From Cellulomonas sp. 73-92 (GTDB lineage Bacteria > Actinomycetota > Actinomycetes > Actinomycetales > Cellulomonadaceae), in the NCBI RefSeq assembly GCF_001898175.1, contig NZ_MKTH01000008.1, positions 62,001 to 126,000 on the forward strand: a stretch of DNA of 64,000 bases, given 5' to 3'. The position numbers and the translations under genes were made by a program. The notes beneath the pieces are model-generated. The model worked only from the letters and a program-made list of their open reading frames with translations, had not been told where the DNA came from and did not search any database. Within the stretch, counting starts at the first letter, position 1, and each line of letters starts with the position of its first letter. Shown piece by piece: positions 45,935 to 54,779 of this stretch.

Positions 45935-47182
45935 ATGGCGGACCCCTCCCCGCTCGCGACGGCGCGGGCGCAGCTGGCGACGGCGATCGAGATCCTCGGG
46001 TACGACGACGGCATGCACGCGATGCTCGCGACCCCGCGTCGTGAGATGCACGTCGCGGTACCCCTGCGCCGGGACGACGGGCACGTCGAGATCCGGCACG
46101 GCTACCGGGTGCAGCACAACATCTCGCGCGGGCCGGGCAAGGGCGGGCTGCGCTACGCCGCGAACGTCGACCTCGACGAGGTCCGCGCCCTGGCGATGTG
46201 GATGACGTGGAAGTGCGCGGTCGTCGAGCTGCCGTACGGCGGCGCCAAGGGCGGCGTCGCGCTTGACCCCAGCCGCTACAGCCCCGGCGAGCTCGAGCGC
46301 ATCACCCGCCGCTACACCAGCGAGATCATGCCGATGATCGGCCCCGAGCGGGACATCATGGCGCCGGACGTGGGGACCAACGAGCAGACGATGGCGTGGG
46401 TGATGGACACCTACTCCGTCAACCGCGGCTACACCATCCCGGCCGTGACCACGGGCAAGCCGCTGTCGGTGGGCGGCTCGCTCGGGCGGGCGACGGCGAC
46501 GAGCCGCGGCGTGGTGCACATGGCGGCCGCGACGCTCGCCGACGCGGGCGTCGACCTGCGGGAGGTCAGCGCGGCCGTCCAGGGCTTCGGCAAGGTCGGC
46601 TCGCACCTGGCGCGCTTCCTCGCCGAGGCGGGGACGCGCGTCGTCGCGGTGTCCGACGAGCACGGCGGCGTCATGGCACCGGACGGGCTGGACGTCCCCG
46701 CGGTGCTCGCCCACGTGCAGCACACCGGCACGGTCGTCGGCTTCCCCGGCGGCGAGCCCATCGACAACACCGCGCTGCTCGGGCTCGACGTCGACCTCCT
46801 GGTCCCGGCCGCCGTGGAGGGCGTGCTCGACGAGGAGACCGCGGCCAACGTCAAGGCGCGCTGGGTGGTCGAGGCGGCGAACGGCCCGACGACGACCGCC
46901 GGGGACCGGGTCCTCGCGGAGCGCGGCGTCGTCGTGGTGCCCGACATCCTCGCCAACGCCGGCGGCGTCGTCGTCTCGTACTTCGAGTGGGTCCAGGCCA
47001 ACGAGGCGTACTGGTGGACCGAGCCGGAGATCGAGGAGCGGTTGGCGCAGCGGATGCACCGCTCGTACGCGACGGTGGCGCAGTACGCCCGGGCGGAGGG
47101 TGTCAGCCTGCGCGACGCCGCGCTCGTCATCGGGGTTCGCAGGGTCGCGGAGGCGCACCGCACGCGCGGGCTCTACCCCTGA
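45935..47182 (+). CDS. Glu/Leu/Phe/Val dehydrogenase family enzyme
   Basis: 415 residues of hexameric glutamate dehydrogenase type. GPGKGGLRY and MTWKCAVVELPYGGAKGG hold the substrate and catalytic lysines, APDVGTNEQTM follows, VQGFGKVGSHLARFLA is the Rossmann motif and EAANGPTT the late family motif. It interconverts glutamate and 2-oxoglutarate plus ammonia. The ATG lies six bases after CACAGT, a possible leaderless promoter; the frame open to 45896 is not used. Monocistronic, converging on the META gene. Coenzyme preference is not clear from sequence. Confidence 0.92.
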   Translation: MADPSPLATARAQLATAIEILGYDDGMHAMLATPRREMHVAVPLRRDDGHVEIRHGYRVQHNISRGPGKGGLRYAANVDLDEVRALAMWMTWKCAVVELPYGGAKGGVALDPSRYSPGELERITRRYTSEIMPMIGPERDIMAPDVGTNEQTMAWVMDTYSVNRGYTIPAVTTGKPLSVGGSLGRATATSRGVVHMAAATLADAGVDLREVSAAVQGFGKVGSHLARFLAEAGTRVVAVSDEHGGVMAPDGLDVPAVLAHVQHTGTVVGFPGGEPIDNTALLGLDVDLLVPAAVEGVLDEETAANVKARWVVEAANGPTTTAGDRVLAERGVVVVPDILANAGGVVVSYFEWVQANEAYWWTEPEIEERLAQRMHRSYATVAQYARAEGVSLRDAALVIGVRRVAEAHRTRGLYP

Positions 47183-47186
47183 GCCG

Positions 47187-47543
47187 CTACACGGAGCGGA
47201 GCGGGTCCTCGGGCACGAGGACGGCCTCGGTGCCGTCCTCGCTCACCAGGCGCAGGCCCCCGTCGTCGACGGTCGCGGCCAGGCGCACCGACAGCAGCGC
47301 GAGCAGGTCACGCTCGGTCGCCATCGCGTCGTCGGGGCCGGCCATCATCGTCGACACGAGCGGGCCGACCGCGAGCTGGTCGTCCGCGTCCGCCGACCAG
47401 GTGGCACGCACGCGGTTGACGCCCGCCATGCCGTAGAGCATCCCGTCGCCGTCGAACGTCAGGGTGACGGGGCCATGAGTGTCGCTCGCCGGCGGGCGGC
47501 CGTCGAGGAGCACCAGGCGCCAGGTGCCGGTCGGGTCCGTCAT
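47187..47543 (-). CDS. META-domain protein (HslJ-like)
   Basis: 118 residues covering one META domain: GTWRLVLLDGRPP, VTLTFDGDGMLYGMAGVNR and a MAGPDDAMATERDLLALL stretch, the pattern of HslJ-like proteins of unknown function. No signal peptide or lipobox is visible, so it is probably cytosolic. It lies 38 bases after the second permease gene on the same strand and may be the last gene of that operon or separate. Confidence 0.8.
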   Translation of the reverse strand: MTDPTGTWRLVLLDGRPPASDTHGPVTLTFDGDGMLYGMAGVNRVRATWSADADDQLAVGPLVSTMMAGPDDAMATERDLLALLSVRLAATVDDGGLRLVSEDGTEAVLVPEDPLRSV

Positions 47544-47581
47544 GCCCCGATCCTCGCGCCGGGCGACCCGGCGCGCGACCC

Positions 47582-48553
47582 CTACCCCTTGACCGCCCCG
47601 CCCATCCCGGCGCTGCTGAGGAACGTGCGCTGGAAGACGAGGAACATGACCACCGGCAGCAGCGCGGCGATCGCCATCGCCGCCATGAGCACGCCCAGGT
47701 CGGTGGACGCCTGCAGCGAGGGCAGCCGGACCGCCAGCGGCTGCATGTTCGGGTTGCGCAGCACCAGCATCGGCCAGAGGAAGTCCTTCCAGGACGCGAT
47801 GACGGCGAACACCGAGACGACACCCAGGATCGGCCTGCTCATCGGCAGCACCATCGACCAGAACACACGGAACGGGCCGGCGCCGTCCACGCGCGCCGCC
47901 TCGAAGATCTCGCGCGGCAGGTTGTCGAAGAACCGCGTCATGAGCACCACGTTGAACGCGCTGGCACCGGCCGGGAGCCACACGCCCCAGAACGTGTTGA
48001 CCAGCGAGACGCCGATGAGCGGCGGGTGCAGCGCCACAAGATAGAGCGGGACGAGCAGCACCACCGCGGGCACGAACAGCGTGCAGAGGATCGCCGCGTT
48101 GAGCAGCTGGGCCCAGCGCGGCCGCAGCACCGAGAGCACGTAGCCGGCGGACGTCGCCACCAGGACCTGGCTGGCCCAGCACCCCGCCGCGGCGATGAGC
48201 GAGTTGACGAAGTAGCGGCTGATGTGGACCCGGTTCCACGCCTCGGTGACGTTCGACCACTTCACGCCGTGCGGGAACAGCGCCAGCGGCGTCCGCAGGA
48301 TGTCCTGGGTCGGCGTGACCGCGAACTTCAGGAGCAGCGCCAGCGGTCCGATGGCCGCCACCACCAGCAGGACGAGGAGCACGACGTGCATCGCCCGCCA
48401 CGGCCGGCGGACCGCGGGTCGGCGCCACTCCACCTCGGAGATCGCCGTCCGCGAGGCGAGGTCGCTGGCCGGGGACGTGCGGCGGCGCCTGGTGGCGGGC
48501 GCCGCGGGGGCGGTGGACGTGGTCGGCCAGGGTGCGTGGGTCGTCGTGCTCAC
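47582..48553 (-). CDS. Sugar ABC permease, MalG-like
   Basis: 323 residues. A 50-residue basic, Thr/Ala/Arg-rich cytoplasmic tail precedes six membrane helices. The EAA loop reads EAARVDGAGPFRVFWSMVLP; the end MGGAVKG is typical. GTG in a GTGA overlap with the preceding permease. Part of the leftward operon with GH13 enzyme, binding protein and MalF-like permease. Confidence 0.9.
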   Translation of the reverse strand: MSTTTHAPWPTTSTAPAAPATRRRRTSPASDLASRTAISEVEWRRPAVRRPWRAMHVVLLVLLVVAAIGPLALLLKFAVTPTQDILRTPLALFPHGVKWSNVTEAWNRVHISRYFVNSLIAAAGCWASQVLVATSAGYVLSVLRPRWAQLLNAAILCTLFVPAVVLLVPLYLVALHPPLIGVSLVNTFWGVWLPAGASAFNVVLMTRFFDNLPREIFEAARVDGAGPFRVFWSMVLPMSRPILGVVSVFAVIASWKDFLWPMLVLRNPNMQPLAVRLPSLQASTDLGVLMAAMAIAALLPVVMFLVFQRTFLSSAGMGGAVKG

Positions 48554-49545
48554 GAGGTGCTCCAGCGGCGGGTGAGACGGAAGTAGAGGACCGAGAGGAT
48601 CGCCAGCACCACGGCGAGCATGACCGACAGCGCGGTCGCCTCGCCGTACCTGCCGCCGAGGCTGGTCCCGAAGGCGTAGTTGTAGATGAGCAGGAGCACC
48701 GTCAGCGTGCGGTTGCTCGGCCCGCCGCCGGTGAAGAGGTAGGGCTCGTTGAACACCTGGGCGGTCGCGAGGATCTGCAGGATGAAGGTGACGAAGAGGA
48801 CGCCGCGCAGGTGCGGCATCGTCACGTGCCAGACCTTCCCCCACACGGAGGCGCCGTCGACCTCGGCCGCGTCGTAGAGCTCGGCGGGCACGCTGGTCAG
48901 CGCGGCGAGGTAGATGATGATCGTCCCGCCGGCCGCCGCCCACGTCGCCTCGAGGACGAGGGCGGGCATGACGATCGCCTTGTCCTGCAACCACAGCACG
49001 GGACCGAGGTGCACGGAGCCGAGGAGCTGGTTGAAGACGCCGCGCGGGCCCGGGGTGTAGAAGAACTTCCACAGCAGCACGGCCACCACCGGCGGGATGA
49101 CGACCGGCAGGTAGGCGAGGACGGAGTACAGCCCCTTCCACCGCCGCACCTCGCTCATGAGGACGGCGGCCACCAGCGGCACCGGGAACCCGAAGACCAG
49201 CGCGAGCAGCGCGAACCACAGCGTGTTGCGGATCGCGATGGGCAGCAGCGGGTCGGCGAGCACGCGGTGGAAGTTCGCGAGACCCACCCAGGTGGTGACG
49301 ATGAGGTTCGTCTTCTGGAAGCTCATGACGACCGACTTGACGATCGGCAGCCAGGAGAACCACCCGAAGACGAAGATCGCGGGGAGCGCGAAGACGAGGG
49401 CGGACAGGCCGCCGCCACGCAGCCACGTGGCGGGCGTGTGGCGCCGGCGCCGGGTGTGCTGCGTGACGAACCGCGTGGTGATACGGGTGCGCCGGCCGCT
49501 CGGCCGGACCGCGACGACCAGGTCGTCCGTGACCATGGTGACCAT
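48550..49545 (-). CDS. Sugar ABC permease, MalF-like
   Basis: 331 residues with six membrane helices after a basic N-terminus. The EAA loop reads DAAEVDGASVWGKVWHVTMP; the first residue of the usual EAA is Asp here. ATG at 49545 follows GAGGA directly; ATG at 49536 has better spacing and could be the true start. It follows the hairpin after the binding-protein gene. Substrate presumably a short alpha-glucan, from the neighbouring GH13 enzyme. Confidence 0.9.
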   Translation of the reverse strand: MVTMVTDDLVVAVRPSGRRTRITTRFVTQHTRRRRHTPATWLRGGGLSALVFALPAIFVFGWFSWLPIVKSVVMSFQKTNLIVTTWVGLANFHRVLADPLLPIAIRNTLWFALLALVFGFPVPLVAAVLMSEVRRWKGLYSVLAYLPVVIPPVVAVLLWKFFYTPGPRGVFNQLLGSVHLGPVLWLQDKAIVMPALVLEATWAAAGGTIIIYLAALTSVPAELYDAAEVDGASVWGKVWHVTMPHLRGVLFVTFILQILATAQVFNEPYLFTGGGPSNRTLTVLLLIYNYAFGTSLGGRYGEATALSVMLAVVLAILSVLYFRLTRRWSTS

Positions 49546-49575
49546 TCCTCACGTGCGCTGAGGGGACGGATGTGC

Positions 49576-49614
49576 GGTCCCCGGCCGGGCGGACGGGCCG
49601 CCCGGCCGGGGACC
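49576..49614 (-). terminator. Strong hairpin between binding-protein and permease genes (second operon)
   Basis: A perfect 17-pair GC-rich stem (49576-49592 with 49598-49614) around a five-base loop. It lies 12 bases after the binding-protein stop and 30 before the permease start, the same place as in the first sugar operon. Confidence 0.7.
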
Positions 49615-49626
49615 GAGGGGACGGCG

Positions 49627-51048
49627 CTACGAGGCCGCCGGGTGGTCGATCGCGTCCTGCGCCTGCACGTTGGCGTCGGCCAGGAGCTTGTCGATGTTGG
49701 CGGTCTTGTCGGTGAGGACCGCCTGGAACACCGGCGACAGCAGCTGGTAGACCGCCTGGGTCGCCATCTTCGGCTCGCCGCCGACCGGCTGGGAGAACAT
49801 CACGTCCGTGTAGCCCTTCATGTTCTCGAGCGGGACGTTGATGTAGTCCTTGATCCAGACGAGGGACTGCTCGTACTGCGACTTGCTGAAGATCGGGAGC
49901 ACCGGCGTGCCGACCGGCTGCTTGGCCGCCACGGCGACCTTCGCGTCGGCGACGGCCTGGTCCTTGTCACGCAGCTTGGACAGGTACCAGAAGTCGATCC
50001 ACTTGACCGCGGCGTCCTTCTCCGCGTCCGTCGCGTTGGCCTTGACCGCCGCCAGCGTGCCGCCGCCGAGCGCCGCGCCGCCGTTCTCCGTCGGCACCGC
50101 CGTGAGGCCGTAGCCCCAGTCGGCCGTCATGTTGTTGGTCTGGACCATGGCGTTGTAGACGTCGCTGCCCGACGTGAACATCGCGAACTGGCCGGAGGCG
50201 AAGGCCGCGTTGATGCCGGACCAGTCGAGCGACGTGTCGGGGTCGATCGAGCCGTCGGCCGCCAGGCTGGCGAGCCACTGGAGCGAGGCCTTGACCGCCG
50301 GGTCGGTGAGGGTGGCCGTGTACGTGCCGTCGGCGTTCGCCTTCTCGAGGGCGCCGCCGCGGGAGTCGACGTCCACCGCGATCTGCCAGCCGCCGGTCGC
50401 CCCGTTGCCCATCTGGCCGAAGCCGTAGACGCCGGTCTTGTCGTGGATGATCTTCGCGTCCTGGCGGACCTCGTCCCAGGTCGTCGGCGGCTTGTCGGGG
50501 TCGAGCCCGGCCTGCTTGAACAGGTTCCGGTTGATGTGCAGGGCGTTGGCGTAGAAGTTCTTGGCCGGGACGGCGAAGAACGTGCCGGACGAGTCCTGGC
50601 CGTAGCCGACGATCGCCGGGTTGAAGTCGTTGTAGTACGACAGGTTGGCCTTGACCTGGGCGTCGATGTTCGCGAGCTGCTTGTTCTCGATGAGCGTCTT
50701 GCCGTCGGTCACGGGGATCTCGAAGACGGTCGGCAGCGTGCCGCCGGCCAGCTGCGCGGTGAACGTCGTCGCCAGCCACTGGTACTCCTCCGGCTGGATC
50801 GTGATGTTCGGGTACTTGGCCTCGAACTCCTTGACGCGCGCGTCGAGCTGGTCGTTGTTCTCCTGCGAGGCGCCGGGCAGATTGCCCGCAACCGTGATGG
50901 TGACCGGCGCGGCGGCCGCCGGGGTGGTCGGCCCCGCGTCGGCGGGGGTCGTCGGGCTCGTCGGGCTGCCCGTCGATGAACAGGCGGCCAGCAGGCCGAT
51001 GGCAAGCGCGCCGGCCATGCCGAGCGCGGTCGTGCGTGAGGACCTCAT
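49627..51048 (-). CDS. Sugar ABC transporter binding lipoprotein
   Basis: 473 residues. Signal peptide with lipobox LLAACS, a Thr/Pro/Ala linker (about 25-50), then the family 1 solute-binding fold with VKEFEAKYPNI and later PTTWDEVRQDAKI. GGAGGAG about ten bases before the ATG. ATG overlaps the stop of the GH13 gene by four bases. The ligand is probably an alpha-glucoside oligomer such as maltose- or isomaltose-type sugars, inferred from the coupled enzyme. Confidence 0.88.
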   Translation of the reverse strand: MRSSRTTALGMAGALAIGLLAACSSTGSPTSPTTPADAGPTTPAAAAPVTITVAGNLPGASQENNDQLDARVKEFEAKYPNITIQPEEYQWLATTFTAQLAGGTLPTVFEIPVTDGKTLIENKQLANIDAQVKANLSYYNDFNPAIVGYGQDSSGTFFAVPAKNFYANALHINRNLFKQAGLDPDKPPTTWDEVRQDAKIIHDKTGVYGFGQMGNGATGGWQIAVDVDSRGGALEKANADGTYTATLTDPAVKASLQWLASLAADGSIDPDTSLDWSGINAAFASGQFAMFTSGSDVYNAMVQTNNMTADWGYGLTAVPTENGGAALGGGTLAAVKANATDAEKDAAVKWIDFWYLSKLRDKDQAVADAKVAVAAKQPVGTPVLPIFSKSQYEQSLVWIKDYINVPLENMKGYTDVMFSQPVGGEPKMATQAVYQLLSPVFQAVLTDKTANIDKLLADANVQAQDAIDHPAAS

Positions 51049-52811
51049 CGTCTCGTCACTCCTCCTGGTTGGGTCCCGGGTCCCGGGTTCCGCTCGGTGT
51101 TCGTGCGGGTCGTGCGCAGCCACCCCGCGGTATCGCGGGGCAGCCGCCCTGCGTCGAGCGGGCCGCTCAACAGCAGGACGTCTTCGTGGGGCGGCAGGTC
51201 GACGGGCTCGGGGCCGAGGTTGACCACGCAGAGCACGTCGCCGCGGGTGAACGCCAGCACGTCGGAGCCGGCGTCGACCCAGGCCAGCGGACCGTCGCCG
51301 AGGCTCCCGGCCATCCGCTCCGCCCGGCGGACCTCGATGGCCCGCCGGTACAGGTGGAGCATCGAGGCCTCGTCGGCCTCCTCGTGCTCCACCGTGAGCC
51401 CCGCCCAGTCGGTCGGCTGCGGCAGCCACGGCCCGCGCGCCGCGCCGGCGGGGCTGAAGCCGTAGGGCCGCTCGGTGCCGGACCACGGCAACGGCACGCG
51501 ACAGCCGTCACGGCCGGGGTCGGTGCCGCCGGAGCGGTAGTGCATCGGGTCCTGCAGCACCTCGACCGGGAGGTCCTCGACCTCGGGCAGCCCGAGCTCC
51601 TCGCCCTGGTAGACGTACCAGGAGCCGGGCAGCGCGGCGGTGAGCAGCGCGGCGGCCCGGGCACGACGACGGCCGAGGTCGAGGTCGGTGGGTGTGCCGA
51701 ACCGCTTGCCGGCGAAGGAGAACGACGAGTCGCCGCGGCCGTACCGCGTGACCGGACGGGTGACGTCGTGGTTGGAGAGCACCCAGGTCGGCGGGGCACC
51801 GACCGGGGCGTGCGCGGCGAGCGTCTGGTCGATCGACTCGCGCAGCTCCTTGGCCTCCCACGGGCGCGCCATGAAGTCGAAGTTGAAGGCGGTGTGCATC
51901 TCGTCGGGCCGCAGGTAGCGGGCGAACCGCTCGCGGTCCTCGAGCCACACCTCGCCGACGAGCACGCGGGTGTCGGGGTACCCGTCGGCGACCGCGCGCC
52001 AGCCCCGGTAGATGTCGTGGAGCTCGTCGCGGTCGACGTGGGGGTGCTCGCCGGGTCCCGGGTGCGCCGGGACCTCCGGGAGGGCCGCGTCCTTGACGAG
52101 CAGCGCCGCCGAGTCGATCCGGATGCCGGCCGCGCCGCGGTCGAACCAGAACCGCAGGATGTCCAGGTGCTCGGCGACGACCTCCGGGTTGCGCCAGTTG
52201 AGGTCCGGCTGCTCGGGCGTGAACAGGTGGAGGTACCACTCGCCCGGCGTGCCGTCGGGGTTGCGGGTGCGTGCCCACGTCGGACCGGCGAAGTCGCTGC
52301 GCCACCTCGTCGGGATCCCGTCCCCGCGCGGGCCCTGGCCGGGGTGGAACCAGAAGCGAGCGCGCTCCGGCGATCCGGGGGCCGCCGCGAGCGCCGCCCT
52401 GAACCAGGCGTGCTGCGAGGAGACGTGGTTGGGGACGACGTCGACGATGGTGCGGATGCCCAGCTCGCGGGCCTCGGCGATGACCTGCTCGGCCTGCTCG
52501 AGCGTGCCGAAGTCGGGGTCGATCGCCCGGTAGTCGGCGACGTCGTAGCCACCGTCGGCCATCGGCGACGCGTACCACGGGGTGACCCAGATCGCGTCGA
52601 CACCGAGCCGGGCGAGGTACGGCAGGCGCTGCCGCAGGCCGGTGAGGTCGCCTATCCCGTCGCCGTTCCCGTCCGCGAAGGAGCGCGGATACACCTCGTA
52701 GATGACCGCGTCCCGCCACCACAGCGGATCGGAGTGCGCCTGCGCCAACGAAGGCCCCGTCTCTCGTGCCTGGACGACGAGCGCGGACCGCGTTGTCGAC
52801 GACGGAGACAC
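51045..52811 (-). CDS. GH13 alpha-glucosidase, oligo-1,6-glucosidase type
   Basis: 588 residues, no signal peptide, so it acts inside the cell on imported sugars. The (beta/alpha)8 domain starts WWRDAVIYEVYPRSFADGNGDGIGDL, core IYEVYPRSF. The nucleophile Asp is in GIRIDSA (near 233), the acid/base Glu in VGEVWLED (near 287) and the stabilising Asp in LSNHDVTR (near 347). VDVVPNH is the conserved region I. It is first in the operon and coupled to the binding-protein gene. GTG start; a -10-like TTTAGT overlaps it, so the real start may be uncertain. Confidence 0.9.
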   Translation of the reverse strand: MSPSSTTRSALVVQARETGPSLAQAHSDPLWWRDAVIYEVYPRSFADGNGDGIGDLTGLRQRLPYLARLGVDAIWVTPWYASPMADGGYDVADYRAIDPDFGTLEQAEQVIAEARELGIRTIVDVVPNHVSSQHAWFRAALAAAPGSPERARFWFHPGQGPRGDGIPTRWRSDFAGPTWARTRNPDGTPGEWYLHLFTPEQPDLNWRNPEVVAEHLDILRFWFDRGAAGIRIDSAALLVKDAALPEVPAHPGPGEHPHVDRDELHDIYRGWRAVADGYPDTRVLVGEVWLEDRERFARYLRPDEMHTAFNFDFMARPWEAKELRESIDQTLAAHAPVGAPPTWVLSNHDVTRPVTRYGRGDSSFSFAGKRFGTPTDLDLGRRRARAAALLTAALPGSWYVYQGEELGLPEVEDLPVEVLQDPMHYRSGGTDPGRDGCRVPLPWSGTERPYGFSPAGAARGPWLPQPTDWAGLTVEHEEADEASMLHLYRRAIEVRRAERMAGSLGDGPLAWVDAGSDVLAFTRGDVLCVVNLGPEPVDLPPHEDVLLLSGPLDAGRLPRDTAGWLRTTRTNTERNPGPGTQPGGVTRR

Positions 52812-52920
52812 TAAAGGTCACGACGAGAACTACGCAAGAAGTCGACAGCCAAGTTATCGAAACGTGACCGAAGGCAGAGGGGATCGGCATGATGGCGCGC
52901 GGGACCGACGGACGACGCGG

Positions 52921-52996
52921 CGGTGGGACGTCAGTGGCCGGCCACGATCGCCCTCGGCCGGTGGGACGTCAGTGGGCGGCGAGGATCGCGCTCGGC
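52921..52996. repeat. 38-base imperfect tandem duplication at a gene end
   Basis: Bases 52921-52958 and 52959-52996 agree at 34 of 38 positions; all four differences are C/G exchanges. The second unit holds the last codons and stop of the LacI-type gene, so the first unit is a spare copy of that gene end lying just after it. The remaining gap to the GH13 gene holds no recognised hairpin. Confidence 0.75.
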
Positions 52997-54006
52997 AGCT
53001 CGGCCGGAGCCGGGGCCGTCGAGCCGCGCACCACGAGCTCCGGCTCGAAGAGCAGCTCGTCCGCCGCCGTGCCCGACCCGGCGATCTGCTGGACCAGGAG
53101 GTCGATCGCCGCGCGGCCCATCGCGTCGATCGGCTGCCGCACCGTCGTCAGCGGTGGCTCGGTGCAGTTCATGAACGCCGAGTCGTCGTACCCGACGATC
53201 GAGACGTCCTCGGGCACGCGCAGCCCGGCCCGCCGCGCCGCTCGGATCGCGCCGAGCGCGAGCGGGTCGGAGGCGCAGGCGATCGCGGTGACGCCCTCGC
53301 GCAGCAGCCTGGTGGCGGAGGCCTGCCCGCTCTCCAGCGAGTAGGCCGAACGGGCCACCCACCGGTCCGGGACCTCGATGCCGAGGCGCGCGCCGAGCGT
53401 CCGCGCCGCGTTGAGCTTGCGCTCCGACGGCACGTGGTCCACCGGACCGAGCACCAGCCCGATCCGCGTGTGCCCCAGCGAGGTCAGGTGCGTGAGCGCC
53501 TGCTCCACGGCCACCTCGTCGTCGCACGACACCCGCGGGAACGGCAGCTCGTCGATCGAGGCGTTGATGAGGACCACCGGCAGGTTGAGCCGGTCGAGCC
53601 GGCCGTAGTGCTCGTGCGACGCGCTGCGCTGCGCGTACAGCCCGCCGGCGAACACGATCCCGGACACCTGCTGGGTGAGCAGGAGGTCGACGTACTCGGC
53701 CTCCGTGATGCCGCCGGCCGTCTGGGTGCAGAGGACCGGCGTGTAGCCCTGCTGCGCCAGGGCGCCACCGACCACCTCCGCGAACGCCGGGAAGATCGGG
53801 TTCTGCAGCTCGGGCAGCACGAGCCCGACCAGCCGGGCGCGCTCGCCGCGCAGCTTCGTCGGACGCTCGTAGCCGAGCACGTCGAGCGCCGAGAGCACCG
53901 CCGCGCGCGTCTGCTCGGAGACCCCGGGCTTGTCGTTGAGCACGCGGCTCACCGTCGCCTCGGAGACCCCGACCTTGCGCGCCACGTCCGCCAGCCGCCT
54001 CGACAT
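52969..54006 (-). CDS. LacI-family regulator, probable maltose/alpha-glucoside type
   Basis: 345 residues. Helix-turn-helix at the N-terminus: RLADVARKVGVSEATVSRVL with hinge residues around 50-60, then a periplasmic-binding-like sugar domain ending VSIVGYDDSAFMNCTEPPLTTV. The ATG lies six bases after TACGAT, with a TGCAA/TTGCA operator-like palindrome just upstream, which suggests self-regulation. It is transcribed in the same direction as the GH13 operon, 158 bases away, and is its likely regulator. Confidence 0.88.
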   Translation of the reverse strand: MSRRLADVARKVGVSEATVSRVLNDKPGVSEQTRAAVLSALDVLGYERPTKLRGERARLVGLVLPELQNPIFPAFAEVVGGALAQQGYTPVLCTQTAGGITEAEYVDLLLTQQVSGIVFAGGLYAQRSASHEHYGRLDRLNLPVVLINASIDELPFPRVSCDDEVAVEQALTHLTSLGHTRIGLVLGPVDHVPSERKLNAARTLGARLGIEVPDRWVARSAYSLESGQASATRLLREGVTAIACASDPLALGAIRAARRAGLRVPEDVSIVGYDDSAFMNCTEPPLTTVRQPIDAMGRAAIDLLVQQIAGSGTAADELLFEPELVVRGSTAPAPAELPSAILAAH

Positions 54007-54012
54007 GGCCCC

Positions 54013-54018
54013 ATCGTA
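54013..54018 (-). promoter_or_regulatory. Leaderless-type -10 (TACGAT) for the second LacI gene
   Basis: On the minus strand TACGAT ends six bases before the ATG at 54006. Confidence 0.6.
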
Positions 54019-54029
54019 GGACGGGTCCA

Positions 54030-54044
54030 TGCAAACCGCTTGCA
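54030..54044 (-). promoter_or_regulatory. LacI/MalR-type operator palindrome
   Basis: TGCAA-ACCGC-TTGCA has perfect five-base arms in the TGCAA...TTGCA form typical of actinobacterial MalR-like sites. It overlaps the -35 position of the LacI gene, suited to self-repression. No equally good copy is visible before the GH13 gene. Confidence 0.55.
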
Positions 54045-54077
54045 GTCTGACGTAAGTCTTGCGCGCGTCGCGCAGGG

Positions 54078-54605
54078 CTAGACGGCCGCCCCGTGACGCG
54101 CGACGGACGCCTCCGGGTGGGCCGCGACGTCGTCGGCGACCGCGAGCGCCCAGGTCCGGACGGCGGCCAGGTCGCGGTGGTCCCCCTCGCGCGCCCGCGC
54201 CCCCGCGATGGCGGCCCGCTCCGCGAACGTCAGCAGCGCCCGGTCCAGCCGGCCCCGGAACGAGCGGTGGCCGCGCGCGCCGATGAGGTTGCGCAACGCG
54301 AGCAGCTCGTGCGGCGAGTTGGCCGAGGCGGCCGGCTGCGTCGCCAGGCCGCACGAGAACATCCACACGGGGATGCGCGAGAGCTCCTCGGAGAACCGGT
54401 CCGCGAAGTCGCGGGCCGCGCCCATCCAGTGCGCCAGGTAGACGGCGGAACCGAGGACCACGGCGTCGTACCCCTCGAGCGACGCCACGTCCTCCGGTGC
54501 CCGTTGGTCGACGAGGTTGCCCCGGGAGGCGATCGCCTCGGCCATCACCTCGCCGATCTCCCACGTCGACCCGTGGCGGGAGGCCACCACGACCAGAATC
54601 CTCAT
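54078..54605 (-). CDS. Flavodoxin-domain protein
   Basis: 175 residues. The N-terminus ILVVVASRHGSTWEIGE is the FMN phosphate loop of flavodoxins (T/S-rich turn after the first strand), then VVLGSAVYLAHWMGAA as in protoporphyrinogen oxidase-like/HemG-type flavodoxins. The C-terminal 40 residues are variable. GGGGGAGGG precedes the ATG. Function in redox is likely; the partner is unknown. A DevR-like box lies about 125 bases upstream. Confidence 0.85.
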   Translation of the reverse strand: MRILVVVASRHGSTWEIGEVMAEAIASRGNLVDQRAPEDVASLEGYDAVVLGSAVYLAHWMGAARDFADRFSEELSRIPVWMFSCGLATQPAASANSPHELLALRNLIGARGHRSFRGRLDRALLTFAERAAIAGARAREGDHRDLAAVRTWALAVADDVAAHPEASVARHGAAV

Positions 54606-54729
54606 CAACCCTCCCCCAGTGCTGCCGGACCACGGCGACGTGTCCGCGAAAGCGTGTGCTTGCCATGGTGCAACGCAGGCTCGCCTTAGCGATGGGCCGG
54701 AGGTCCCGCGACGGCGCCCCACGAGGTCT

Positions 54730-54743
54730 AGGTCAGAAGTCCT
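54730..54743. promoter_or_regulatory. Weak DevR-like box
   Basis: AGGTC-AGAA-GTCCT resembles the box before whiB1, with one arm mismatch. It lies upstream of the flavodoxin gene. The remaining 150 bases of this gap hold nothing else recognised. Chance similarity cannot be excluded. Confidence 0.25.
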
Positions 54744-54779
54744 AACGGCTGGAAGGCACCTGCGCCTGGACGCAAGGTC

